A DNA stretch of 64,000 nucleotides from Trinickia sp. Y13 (GTDB lineage Bacteria; Pseudomonadota; Gammaproteobacteria; Burkholderiales; Burkholderiaceae): contig NZ_JAKWFK010000004.1 of NCBI RefSeq assembly GCF_029522115.1, forward strand, positions 186,001 through 250,000. Reading direction: 5' to 3'. Shown in pieces: positions 36,348 to 44,970 of this stretch. A program made the translations under genes and the position numbers. Below the pieces are notes generated by a model, which saw only the letters and a program-made list of their open reading frames with translations, had not been told where the DNA came from and did not search any database. The first letter of the stretch is position 1, and each line of letters starts with the position of its first letter.

Positions 36348-36977
36348 ATGAACTGGACCGCTTACACCCACGGGGCGGCGCTTTGCGCGTCGCTCATCGT
36401 TACGATCGGCGCGCAAAACGCCTTCGTGCTGCGCCAAGGCATTTTGCGATCGCACGTCGGCAAGATCGTCCTGCTCTGTACGGTTTCCGATTTCATCCTC
36501 ATTGCGGGCGGCGTAGGCGGCGCAGCGGCGCTCGCGACGCGGTATCCACGTGTCGTCGAGTGGATCTTGTACGGCGGGCTCGCCTATCTCGCCTGGTTCG
36601 GCCTGTCCACGCTGCGGCGCGCGTGGCGCCCCGGTCACGCGGTGATGGAAGTCGCCGGCGAGCCGGCGGCCGCACCGACGGCGAGCACGCAACGCGGATG
36701 GTCGGCCGTGCTCATGGCGTTGGCGTTCACGTGGCTCAATCCGCATGTTTATGTGGACGTCTTACTGCTGATTGGAACGGCGGGAGCGAGAGAGCCGGAA
36801 GGATCTCGCGTCGCGTTCGCGCTGGGCGCGATGACGATCAGCCCGCTGTGGTTCGCATCGCTCGGTTACGGCGCGCGACTGCTGGCCCCGCTGTTTCGCA
36901 AAGCAACCGCCTGGCGCATCCTGGACGGCGCGATCGGCAGCATGGTGCTGTTCATTGCAGCCGTGCAACTGCGTTGA
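36348..36977 (+). CDS. argO: LysE/ArgO-type basic amino acid exporter
   Basis: The product has 209 residues and six hydrophobic segments. LysE-family marks are IVTIGAQNAFVLRQGI in the first loop and TWLNPHVYVDVLLLIG. It exports arginine or lysine across the inner membrane and is normally induced by ArgP, encoded divergently here. Confidence 0.95.
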   Translation: MNWTAYTHGAALCASLIVTIGAQNAFVLRQGILRSHVGKIVLLCTVSDFILIAGGVGGAAALATRYPRVVEWILYGGLAYLAWFGLSTLRRAWRPGHAVMEVAGEPAAAPTASTQRGWSAVLMALAFTWLNPHVYVDVLLLIGTAGAREPEGSRVAFALGAMTISPLWFASLGYGARLLAPLFRKATAWRILDGAIGSMVLFIAAVQLR

Positions 36978-37129
36978 CGCGAAGCGCGCCATCGCCGGGC
37001 CGCTGGCCCAATAAATCGCACACCTAAGGATTTCACTGTCGCGAACTGTCATGCGTTCGTGCTATAAAAGCCGCGGGCAATCGTTTGCGCGTGCCTGCCA
37101 CACGCGCGTTCCGTGGTTAGGTGCTTACC

Positions 37130-37330
37130 ATGAAAGTCATCGGATACTGCACGCTTTGGTCGATCGCGATCGCACTCTTGATCGCGATGTGCGCCATCAT
37201 CAAGCAAGGGCATATCGAAGCCACCAGCACGAAGGACAGCGAGGTGGCCACCGGCAATGCCTCCAATCGCACGGCCGTCGGATCGCCGGACGCGAAACCC
37301 GTTTCGAGGCCCCCTGCACCGGCGGTGTGA
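37130..37330 (+). CDS. Putative small membrane-anchored protein
   Basis: A 66-residue frame starts MKVIGYCTLWSIAIALLIAM, a single transmembrane segment, followed by a polar Ser/Thr/Asp tail with a Pro-rich end. An upstream in-frame GTG at 37121 is an alternative. The ribosome site is weak (TAGG). A strong hairpin follows the stop by 14 bp, which supports a transcribed gene. I do not recognise a family. Confidence 0.5.
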   Translation: MKVIGYCTLWSIAIALLIAMCAIIKQGHIEATSTKDSEVATGNASNRTAVGSPDAKPVSRPPAPAV

Positions 37331-37344
37331 AGGACCAATCTGGC

Positions 37345-37375
37345 GCAGCGGTTCGAGTCCCTCTCTAACCGCTGC
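37345..37375 (+). terminator. Stem-loop after the small membrane-protein gene
   Basis: Perfect 9-bp arms (GCAGCGGTT / AACCGCTGC) enclose a 13-nt loop. A T-rich stretch (ACATTTT) begins a few bases later. It is a plausible terminator, though not a textbook one. Confidence 0.5.
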
Positions 37376-37941
37376 CCTACATTTTCGCTTTACGCTGCTA
37401 CGGAGACGAAGCTGAATTCCGGGCGTATGCCATCTATTTCGACAAAAGCACGGAACCGCGTCGAATTAAAATCGCTTCCAAGGCGATTGCTTATCGTCCC
37501 TCTAGACGAAAAAGCATGCACTCCATTCATGCGAATCGCGTGAATTCGGATTTTCAAAAGCGCAATTATCACCCGCTCTGTTGAATGTCGATTCATCTCC
37601 CGCGAATCGGGCCATCGGAATAATTCCGACACTCCGACCACTCAAACGCCGCCCTGCCACGCCCCCCCCAACGCCTCCGCTCGCCCCCTCGAAACTGCCA
37701 TCTAAAAATGATTTACTCGAACGGCATGAGATCGATAAAACACTTCGCATCGCTTCCGTTTTAAACGATCGATCAAACCCATGCAAATTCTAAAAGAAAT
37801 AGAAATATTCGTTTGGACCTGCGCCTCTATTTACACCCGTCGCGACACGCTCGTAAGGTTATGCCCGCCACTCCCCCTTATGCCAATCGGGGGCGTATAT
37901 CGGTCATTCAATATTCCGCGCATTGCTTGGAGGAGACGTCC
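37376..37941. other. 566-bp region of clearly lower GC without a supported gene
   Basis: Base composition drops visibly here (runs such as AAATAGAAATATTCG and TCTAAAAATGATTTAC) compared with both sides. Two short minus-strand frames cross it but have no ribosome site or recognisable product. A run of eight C near 37663 interrupts it. It forms the leader of the DUF2957 cluster and may hold its promoter. Confidence 0.5.
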
Positions 37942-39546
37942 ATGGCGCATATCGCGCGCACTCATTCGGCCATCGCGGCATCGTTCGGCACACTGGCGTT
38001 CGCACTGCTTTCGAGCGGCTGCAGCGGCGGCGGATCGGACGATCCGGCTCCGATCGCAACCGCTCTGTGCGCGAGCAACACTTGCTCGGGATCGGGCGCG
38101 GCCACCGTGCCGTCCGCGCCGAAAATGCTGTGCCCCGCCTCGCTCGACTACAGCACGATCTATAGCGGCGGCTCAGGCAGCGGCGAGTACATCAAAATCA
38201 GGTTCGATACGTCCAAGAAGCAGTACCAAATGACCTTCGTCGAATCGGCCGTGCCGACTTCGGCCGGACAGGTCAACACCACGCGCGCGGGCCTCACGAT
38301 CACGGGCGATTTCGAGCGTCCCGATCTCTACTCGGTCGCGAACGCGCAAGGCGTCGCTACGACGCCGTTGAAGCTGCCTACCGCCGAGCAAAACCGCTGC
38401 GCGTTCGTGCTGAAGAACGGGCAAACCGCGGATGGCGGGTACAAGGTGGCGATCGATGCCAACGACCCGCCGGTGCTGTTCGTCGGCAACGGCATCGTCG
38501 GTGGCGGCATCCCCGGCTCGACGGTGCAATTCGATGGCATCGCGCTGCAGCCGGGGGTGCAGTTGGCCGTGGTGCCGAGGAAGACGTTCGACTATTACCC
38601 TTTCATCGCCTTCAGCAGAACCGCTACCGATTTTTCGAAGGTGGCGGGCCACTATAACGAACTCGGGATTCACTTCACGCCCTCGGGCGGCAACTTCCAG
38701 ACAACCGCCGCCACCCCCCTCGGCGTCGCGCTCGGTTGGCAGGTCGATGGGGTGCAAGTATTCGAAACGTTGGCCGCCGACGGCTCGTGCGCCCCAGATA
38801 GCGGGCAGTCGTACACGTCCTGCCCGACGACGGGCGGCAATTGGACCTTGAGGACGAACGCGGACGGCACGCCCGACAATGTGTTCACGAGCGCCGCCAA
38901 TCGAAACTTGGGCCTCGGCAATATCTATCCGGTCACTGGCGCGGGCGAGCTGCAATCGGCCCTCGCCGGCAATCAGGCGCACGGCGTCATGATCGCGGGC
39001 GAGATCGAGGGGCATGTGATCCCCGTCGTCATTCGGGTGGGATACGCACATTCGGGTACGGGCTTGCTCGATTCTTCGGTCGACGACCAGCTCGGCATTT
39101 CACTGCTCGCTCCGGTGCGGAACATCGACGCCTCCTCCTTGAGCGGCGCGTTCATCGGCGCGAACAGCGTGACGGCATGCGGTCTGGTCAGCGCATACGG
39201 ACCAACGTCGGCCTCGCCGCCGATTTACGAAGGCGCGTGCTTGGACGATACGACGACGAAAAACGCCGGCGTCAATTACACGTCGACCCTCTTCGAAGGC
39301 GCGAATGCAGCTTTCCTCGATCCATTCACGTCCAAGGCGGCGACGAACTTCGCGCTCGACTTCACGCAAGCGCAGCCGGGACTCGTCGAAGTCACCGCGC
39401 AGAACGACTTCGCATCGGGCGCCGCCACCGTATTCAAGCGCGGCGACACCGGATATTTGATCAAGGCGGGCTCGGTGTTCGCATTGCTGATGAACGGCAC
39501 GGGCCTGCCGAACCCCTTCTTCACGATCGGCGCATTCGTGCAGTAG
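37942..39546 (+). CDS. DUF2957-type lipoprotein (long paralogue)
   Basis: The product has 534 residues. A type II signal ends LLSSGCSGGGSDD, so the mature protein is lipidated. The body begins with CPASLDYSTIYSGGSGSGEY and contains TFDYYPFIAFSRTATDF and a C-terminal end FTIGAFVQ. The same pieces appear in the shorter gene at 40231, so the two are paralogues. I assign the DUF2957 name from memory. The start has a GGAGGAG ribosome site; the longer frame upstream lacks a signal peptide. It has no transmembrane helix after the signal and is rich in Gly, Ser and Thr, suggesting a beta-rich surface or periplasmic protein. Confidence 0.8.
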   Translation: MAHIARTHSAIAASFGTLAFALLSSGCSGGGSDDPAPIATALCASNTCSGSGAATVPSAPKMLCPASLDYSTIYSGGSGSGEYIKIRFDTSKKQYQMTFVESAVPTSAGQVNTTRAGLTITGDFERPDLYSVANAQGVATTPLKLPTAEQNRCAFVLKNGQTADGGYKVAIDANDPPVLFVGNGIVGGGIPGSTVQFDGIALQPGVQLAVVPRKTFDYYPFIAFSRTATDFSKVAGHYNELGIHFTPSGGNFQTTAATPLGVALGWQVDGVQVFETLAADGSCAPDSGQSYTSCPTTGGNWTLRTNADGTPDNVFTSAANRNLGLGNIYPVTGAGELQSALAGNQAHGVMIAGEIEGHVIPVVIRVGYAHSGTGLLDSSVDDQLGISLLAPVRNIDASSLSGAFIGANSVTACGLVSAYGPTSASPPIYEGACLDDTTTKNAGVNYTSTLFEGANAAFLDPFTSKAATNFALDFTQAQPGLVEVTAQNDFASGAATVFKRGDTGYLIKAGSVFALLMNGTGLPNPFFTIGAFVQ

Positions 39547-39631
39547 TTGCGATAGCGCCTCCCGAGGCGGCCGCGTGGCGCCAGCCGGCCGTCATTCCAT
39601 CCTGCCATCACTCTGATGAGAGGTTTTCGAC

Positions 39632-40108
39632 ATGAAGCGTTTCAAGCTCATTCCCGTAGGTGCGGCATTGGCGTTATCGGTCATGGTTTCGGCATCCGCC
39701 TTCGCCGTGACCGTTTCTCCAGCCGGTTCGATCAGCTTGACCGGCGCCGCCACGCTCACGAAGTCGGGCAACGCTGTAGGCTGCACGGCCAACCTGGTCG
39801 GGTCGATCACGAATACCGGCGCAATCCAGATCACCTCGGCCTCGTTCAGCGGCCATGCGTTATGCGCCGGCGTGACCGCGAGGGGCCTGCCGTGGACGGG
39901 GCAAGTGCTGTCGAAGACGGCCTTGTCGCTGGACAACGTCGCGGTCAACACGCCGCTCGGTGCATGCGCGCCGACCGCCATCAACGGGAGCGTTGCTCAA
40001 ACGGCCAGCCCGAATCAAACGATCATCGGCCTTTCCGATCAAGCGCTGTCGGGCGGCTGCTCGGTCACGGGCTCGCTCAGCACGACGCCGTCCTTGACGG
40101 TGGAATAA
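39632..40108 (+). CDS. PraB-like secreted protein
   Basis: The product has 158 residues. A clear type I signal peptide ends SASAFA. The mature part starts VTVSPAGSISLTGAATLT and contains ASFSGHALCAGVTARGLPW, a pattern I associate with PraB, the so-called alkane-oxidation activator family of small secreted proteins. Six Cys could form disulfides. It sits between the two DUF2957 lipoproteins, 85 bp after the first and 122 bp before the second, on the same strand, so a common function at the cell surface is likely. Confidence 0.7.
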   Translation: MKRFKLIPVGAALALSVMVSASAFAVTVSPAGSISLTGAATLTKSGNAVGCTANLVGSITNTGAIQITSASFSGHALCAGVTARGLPWTGQVLSKTALSLDNVAVNTPLGACAPTAINGSVAQTASPNQTIIGLSDQALSGGCSVTGSLSTTPSLTVE

Positions 40109-40230
40109 CCGGCTAGCCGCGGCCAAACGACCGCGGCGTCGAGCGCGCCCGCCTTGCGAGGAGCGAGCGCGCGACGCATACCGCTCGATGCGCGGGCTCT
40201 GCATTCAGAATCCATTATTCAGGACTCCTT

Positions 40231-41484
40231 ATGATTTGGCGTAGCTTGCTCTCGATGGCGCTGGCCGCTTTCGCATTGGCCGCCTGCGGCGGCAGCGGCG
40301 GCGATCCGCCGGCCCCGGTCGCGACGCGGTTATGTCCGCCAGCGATCGATTACAGCACCGTCTTCACGGGCGGCGCCGGCTCCGGCGAACTCGTGCAAGT
40401 GCAACTCGACACGACCGCGATGACGTACAAGATCACGTACCTCGCCTCGCCGGTGCCCATCACCAAAGGCACCGTGTTGCCCACGCGCGCCACCGCGCCG
40501 AACAACGTCGCATCGGGTACGTTGACGCAAGAAACCTTGCTGCCGACGACGAAGCGCAATCAATGCGCGTTCCGTTTGAACGATGCGAGCCTCGATCCGG
40601 CCCGCCCCGCCCGCGTGTTCCTGGGCGAAGGGGTGCTCGGCGGCACAATTCCCGGGGCGCGAATTGCATTCGCAGGCGTGGCCGGCGTAGGCGTCGTGCC
40701 CGACACGACGTTTCCCTACTACCCGTTCATCGCCTTCTCCCAAACGTCGACGAACCTTGCCGAAATCGCGGGCGCCTATTCGATGCTCGGCTATCACAAA
40801 GTGCCTTCGCAAAACTTCGCGCCCGTCGCCGTCGATGCCTCCCTCACGATCAAGGCCGACGGCAGCTTCACGGAGTGCGACAACAGCGGGTCATACGCGG
40901 GGCAATGCAGGCAATCGGGAACGAACTTCGTCGCGCGCACCGATTCGGGGACGTTCGAGACCGATCGCTTCACCGGCCAAGTCGCACCCACGCAAGCCGT
41001 ACACGGTGCGCAGGCGCAAGGCATTCTGATCGTCGGCAAGCTGCGCGGCCAGTTGGTGCCGATCCTCGTTCGCGTCGGCGCGGCCGATCCGTCGATCGTG
41101 TCGGCACCCGGCTCGCCGCCCAAATCTCCGCTGGCCGACGACGAATCGGGCATCGCCATGCTTGCGCCGCAATCGCACGTCGCCGCCGGTACGCAAAACG
41201 GCGAATACATCGGCGTCGACAGCAACTTCGCTTATCGCGCAACGGCGCTCGTGAACACGCAAGCGACGATGCTCGATCCATTCAATGCCTCGCTGGCCTC
41301 GCTCGCGACCGCACTCGATCTCGATCACACCCAGGCCTTGCCCGGGCTCGTGGCGACGAGCAAAACCGGCGCGGCGGCCGCCACGCCCGCGGGCAAGATG
41401 ATCTTTTCCGGCGGCGCGATCGGGTACCTCGACCTATCGGACCCGAGCGCACCGTACTTCGCCGTCAGCGCGTTCGTCCAGTGA
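40231..41484 (+). CDS. DUF2957-type lipoprotein (short paralogue)
   Basis: The product has 417 residues. The lipobox is FALAACGGSGGD. It parallels the gene at 37942: CPPAIDYSTVFTGGAGSGEL, TFPYYPFIAFSQTSTNLAEI, SGIAMLAPQ and the C-terminal FAVSAFVQ. It is ~115 residues shorter because several inserted loops are absent. The function is unknown. The start has an AGGACTCC sequence upstream as a weak ribosome site. Together with its paralogue and the PraB-like protein it forms a three-gene cluster. Confidence 0.85.
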   Translation: MIWRSLLSMALAAFALAACGGSGGDPPAPVATRLCPPAIDYSTVFTGGAGSGELVQVQLDTTAMTYKITYLASPVPITKGTVLPTRATAPNNVASGTLTQETLLPTTKRNQCAFRLNDASLDPARPARVFLGEGVLGGTIPGARIAFAGVAGVGVVPDTTFPYYPFIAFSQTSTNLAEIAGAYSMLGYHKVPSQNFAPVAVDASLTIKADGSFTECDNSGSYAGQCRQSGTNFVARTDSGTFETDRFTGQVAPTQAVHGAQAQGILIVGKLRGQLVPILVRVGAADPSIVSAPGSPPKSPLADDESGIAMLAPQSHVAAGTQNGEYIGVDSNFAYRATALVNTQATMLDPFNASLASLATALDLDHTQALPGLVATSKTGAAAATPAGKMIFSGGAIGYLDLSDPSAPYFAVSAFVQ

Positions 41485-41517
41485 TCGCGTGACGGATCAG
41501 GCCAAGGAGTGATCGCT

Positions 41518-41619
41518 ATGGGGACCAAAACCGCGGATGGGACGTTACTCGAGGTCAGTAACGCCAAGCTGAAGGCCGACCAGATCATCACGTTCTTGGC
41601 CGTTTCCTATCGGTTTTGA
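41518..41619 (+). CDS. Possible 33-residue small protein
   Basis: A short frame begins ATG at 41518 with a good AAGGAG ribosome site 8 nt upstream. It encodes MGTKTADGTLLEVSNAKLKA followed by a hydrophobic end (DQIITFLAVSYRF). It is 33 bp after the DUF2957 gene stop on the same strand. The length is too small for a family call. The ribosome site and balanced composition are the only evidence. Confidence 0.4.
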   Translation: MGTKTADGTLLEVSNAKLKADQIITFLAVSYRF

Positions 41620-41750
41620 GCGCCGTCGTCCTCCCGTCGCCACGGCGGGGTTTTCGGACGCGGTAAAGACCTGCAGTATGATCCCATCTTTATTCCGAAT
41701 CCCGGCGCCGCGGCGGCTTCGCCTGCGTTGCCCGCCGTATCGCTCCGTCA

Positions 41751-42821
41751 ATGCTCACGCCGATGATCACGATCGCCGCCCGAAACCGTCGCCAACTGCT
41801 CGGCCCCGCCCTTTTGCTCGCCATCGCCGTAGGCGGGCTGTTTTACGTCAAATGGTTTCCGTATTACAACCGGGCGTTCGTGGCCGCCAGCCACCATGCG
41901 ATCGGCAATTCCATCTTGATGGGCATGGCCTCCGCCCCGCCCGCCGCTTCGTGGAGCGCCGCGCTCGGCTATGCGCTCGCCTACGGCAAGGCGATCTGGC
42001 AAGCCATGGTGCTCGGCCTCCTGTTGGGCTCGGCCGTGCAGGCGTTGATTCCGGCGCAGTGGATCATGCGTGCGCTGGGAAAAACCGGCTTCGGCAGCGT
42101 CGTGACGGGCGCGGTCATGTCGCTTCCCGGCATGATGTGCACGTGCTGCGCGGCGCCAGTCGTTGCCGGATTGCGCGCGTGCCGCGCCGCGCCAGGCGCC
42201 GCGATCGCGTTCTGGCTTGGCAATACGCTGCTCAATCCGGCCACGCTCGTGTTCATCGGCTTCGTGCTCGGGTGGCAATGGATGGGGCTGCGGCTCGTGC
42301 TAGGTCTCGCCATGGTGCTCGGCATCGGCTACTGGGTCGACCGCAGCGCGACCGACGAAGAGGCCGTTGCCGCAAGCAGTGCGCTCGACGAGATGGCGCG
42401 CACCGAGGACACGGGCCGCATGCTCACGCGCTGGCTGAAAATCTTCACGCGCATGGCGCTGCGCCTCATTCCCGAGTACATCGTGCTGGTGTTGTTGATG
42501 GGCGCGGCGCGTGCGTGGCTGTTCCCGCACATCGGCCCCGGTATCGATGCAAGCATCGCGTGGATCTTGGCGTTCGCCGTCGCGGGCGCGCTGTTCGTCA
42601 TTCCGACCGCGGGCGAAGTGCCGATCATTCAAGCGATGCTGTCGTTGGGCATGGCGACGGCGCCTGCCGCTGCCCTGCTCATGACGCTGCCGCCCGTGAG
42701 CGTGCCTTCCGTGGCAATGCTCGGTCGATCGTTCCCGCCGAGGATTTTGGCGCTCACATGCGCGTGCGTGGTGGCGGCAGGCGTGATCGCAGGTTGGATC
42801 GCGATGACGCTCGGCATGTAA
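41751..42821 (+). CDS. UPF0718/DUF318-type permease (YraQ/ArsP-like)
   Basis: The product has 356 residues and eight to ten hydrophobic segments. The first half contains GAVMSLPGMMCTCCAAPVVA with a Cys-Thr-Cys-Cys cluster and FWLGNTLLNPATL. The second half contains FVIPTAGEVPIIQAMLSLGM and TLPPVSVPSVAML. Inverted repeats of this kind are usual for this permease family, some of whose members export trivalent organoarsenicals (ArsP). The Cys cluster would suit a thiol-reactive metal substrate, but the substrate here is unproven. No ars regulator lies nearby. Confidence 0.8.
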   Translation: MLTPMITIAARNRRQLLGPALLLAIAVGGLFYVKWFPYYNRAFVAASHHAIGNSILMGMASAPPAASWSAALGYALAYGKAIWQAMVLGLLLGSAVQALIPAQWIMRALGKTGFGSVVTGAVMSLPGMMCTCCAAPVVAGLRACRAAPGAAIAFWLGNTLLNPATLVFIGFVLGWQWMGLRLVLGLAMVLGIGYWVDRSATDEEAVAASSALDEMARTEDTGRMLTRWLKIFTRMALRLIPEYIVLVLLMGAARAWLFPHIGPGIDASIAWILAFAVAGALFVIPTAGEVPIIQAMLSLGMATAPAAALLMTLPPVSVPSVAMLGRSFPPRILALTCACVVAAGVIAGWIAMTLGM

Positions 42822-42893
42822 AACCGACGCGGCCGCCGGGTCCGAGCTCGTTCGCGCCGCACCATGCGGCCTGCACGGCGGGCAGCCGCCTCG

Positions 42894-44198
42894 CTATGCA
42901 ACCTGCGCGAACATCACGAACGCGGCCGCGGCCATGATTGTCGCAGCTAGCCATCCCAGCGCGCGCACCGAGCGGCCAGCCGTGTATCGCCCCATCACCG
43001 AAGCCTTCGACACGAGCACGATGATGACGACGATGAGCGGCACCGCGACCACACCGTTGATGATCGCGCTCAACACCAGCGCCTTCATCGGGCTGATCGG
43101 CGTGTATTGCAGGACGAGTCCCATGAGCACGCTTACGGCGATGATGCCGTAGAAGCCGCGCGCATCGGTGGCTTCCCGCTCGAGCCCTTCCTTCCAATTC
43201 AGGGCCTCCGACAGCGCGTACGCGCCCGAGCCTGCAAGCACGGGCACGCCGATCATGCCTACGCCGAAAATGCCCGTCGCGAACAGGAACGACGCGAAAT
43301 TGCCCGCCAGGGGGCGCAGCGCACTCGCCGCCTGCGCTGCCGTGTCGACGTTCGTGATACCGGCCACGTGAAGCGTCACGCCAGTTGCCAGCATGATGAA
43401 CCAAGCCGTCAAGTCCGAATAGAACATGCCGCTCCACGTATCCCAGCGAATGCGCCGCAATTCTGCGGGCGCGGCTCGCGCATCGACCATGAGCGGACGG
43501 CTGCCGCGTTTGCCCTGCATGTCTTCGACTTCTTCCGCGGCCTGCCAGAAAAACAGATAGGGGCTAATGGTCGTACCGAAGACGCCGACCACGACGGCAG
43601 CCGCCGCCGGCCCCGGCGTGAAGGCGGGCCAGACCGTATGCCAGGCAACCTGCTTCCATGGCACATGCACCGTGAACAGGACGGCCGCGTAGGCGAGCAG
43701 CGAAAGCGTCAGCCACTTCAAGAAATAGACATAACGGTGATACGGCACGAAGATCTGTAGCAGCAGCGTGGCGAACACGAAAACTGCCGTCATCAAGTGG
43801 CGGTTCACGCCCGTCACGAGTTCCGCGCACTCACCCATCGCCGCGACGTCGGCCGCGATATTGAGCGTGTTGGCGAGGAGCAGTAAAAATACGACGAAAA
43901 AAAGAACGGCTGGAGGAAAGGCAAGCTTGATGTTGGCCGCGAGCCCCTTCCCGGTCACCCGGCCCAGGTTCGCGCACATCATTTGGACCGCCGCCATCAA
44001 CGGCAACGCAAGCGGCATCGTCCACAGCATCGTGAGACCGAACTGCGCCCCGGCCTGAGAGTATGTTGCGATGCCGCTCGGGTCGTCGTCGGCGACGCCC
44101 GTGATCAACCCAGGGCCGACCCGCGCGAGCGGATGCTCTTTCAACCGAGCGAACAGCGCGCGAAAGACACTCGGGCGCGGGGTGTTGTCGATGTGCAT
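42894..44198 (-). CDS. Nramp-related divalent metal transporter
   Basis: The product has 434 residues and about 11 hydrophobic segments. The Nramp first-helix metal motif DPGN is changed to DDPSGIATYSQAGAQFG. The helix-6 motif MPH is replaced by TTISPYLFFWQAAEEVED. These changes are typical of the Nramp-related clade often annotated as Mn/Mg transporters in proteobacteria. It is an inner-membrane importer; the altered site makes classical Mn/Fe selectivity uncertain. It is convergent with the permease gene. No MntR site was found upstream. Confidence 0.9.
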   Translation of the reverse strand: MHIDNTPRPSVFRALFARLKEHPLARVGPGLITGVADDDPSGIATYSQAGAQFGLTMLWTMPLALPLMAAVQMMCANLGRVTGKGLAANIKLAFPPAVLFFVVFLLLLANTLNIAADVAAMGECAELVTGVNRHLMTAVFVFATLLLQIFVPYHRYVYFLKWLTLSLLAYAAVLFTVHVPWKQVAWHTVWPAFTPGPAAAAVVVGVFGTTISPYLFFWQAAEEVEDMQGKRGSRPLMVDARAAPAELRRIRWDTWSGMFYSDLTAWFIMLATGVTLHVAGITNVDTAAQAASALRPLAGNFASFLFATGIFGVGMIGVPVLAGSGAYALSEALNWKEGLEREATDARGFYGIIAVSVLMGLVLQYTPISPMKALVLSAIINGVVAVPLIVVIIVLVSKASVMGRYTAGRSVRALGWLAATIMAAAAFVMFAQVA

Positions 44199-44393
44199 CG
44201 ATTCGCCTCGGTAGTCAGCATCGAATCATTCGGGGACGTTGACCAAGAAGAGACGAGGTGCGCGCGCGGCCGCCCGATCACGGGCGCACTCCGACGGCCA
44301 TTACGGGCCGGCAGCGCAAGCATGAACTACGGCGTCGTTTTGCGCTTGACGCAAGTCAAGGCTCGAACTTGCAGGCGCTCCGGCGTTCAGGCG

Positions 44394-44714
44394 TCAAAGA
44401 TAGCTACAGACGTAATCCAACGTTTCGGTCACCTCGATATCGAAGCGGCTTTTGCCGGGCACGGAGAACGATTCGCCCGCACCGTACGTGGACCACGCAT
44501 CGCTGCCTTCGAGCCGAATCCGGCATTGCCCCGCCTGCACTTCCATCAGTTCCGGCGCGTCGGTGCCGAAGTTCAGCGTACCGGGCAAAATCACGCCTAG
44601 CGTCTTGCGCGAGCCGTCGGCAAACAAAACGGTGTGCGAAACGCACTTGCCATCGAAGTAAACGTTGGCGCGCTTGATCACGGAAACTTGGTCGAATTGC
44701 GTTGCAGCCGTCAT
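44394..44714 (-). CDS. ppnP: Pyrimidine/purine nucleoside phosphorylase
   Basis: The product has 106 residues. It matches the small cupin family formerly DUF1255 (YaiE): [40 protein letters not shown], and the end [13 protein letters not shown] with YVCSYL. PpnP phosphorolyses many nucleosides to base and ribose-1-phosphate. The start at 44714 has a GGAGG ribosome site; the longer frame upstream has none. It stands alone, far from the nucleoside operon at 14-17 kb. Confidence 0.95.
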   Translation of the reverse strand: MTAATQFDQVSVIKRANVYFDGKCVSHTVLFADGSRKTLGVILPGTLNFGTDAPELMEVQAGQCRIRLEGSDAWSTYGAGESFSVPGKSRFDIEVTETLDYVCSYL

Positions 44715-44970
44715 GGCGGGGGTTCCTCCGGGTTGTCGTAAACGAATGTAGCATCGATGCATCGCCGCGGATGCAGCTCGCCGTGCAGGCAAGCCTCGCC
44801 GCGGCGCACGGCCGTCATGATACCGGCTGTCGCGGCCATCTCCGCCATTCGGATACACGGTGGGACTTGGGATCGACCGAGATCGTCCAACGGCACGAAA
44901 TCCTCGAAGCGTGCGATACGCGCCGTGACGAACTCGAACCCATGCGCGATATCGACGCGTCAGCGCTGTT

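Noticed and set aside
37351-37375. Segment GGTTCGAGTCCCTCTCT resembling a tRNA T-arm
   Set aside because: The surrounding sequence has no acceptor, D or anticodon arm, and the stretch is better explained as the loop and stem of a perfect 9-bp hairpin after a small gene.
37390-37786. Two short minus-strand frames in the low-GC region
   Set aside because: No ribosome site, no recognisable domain and poor codon use. The region is better described as non-coding.
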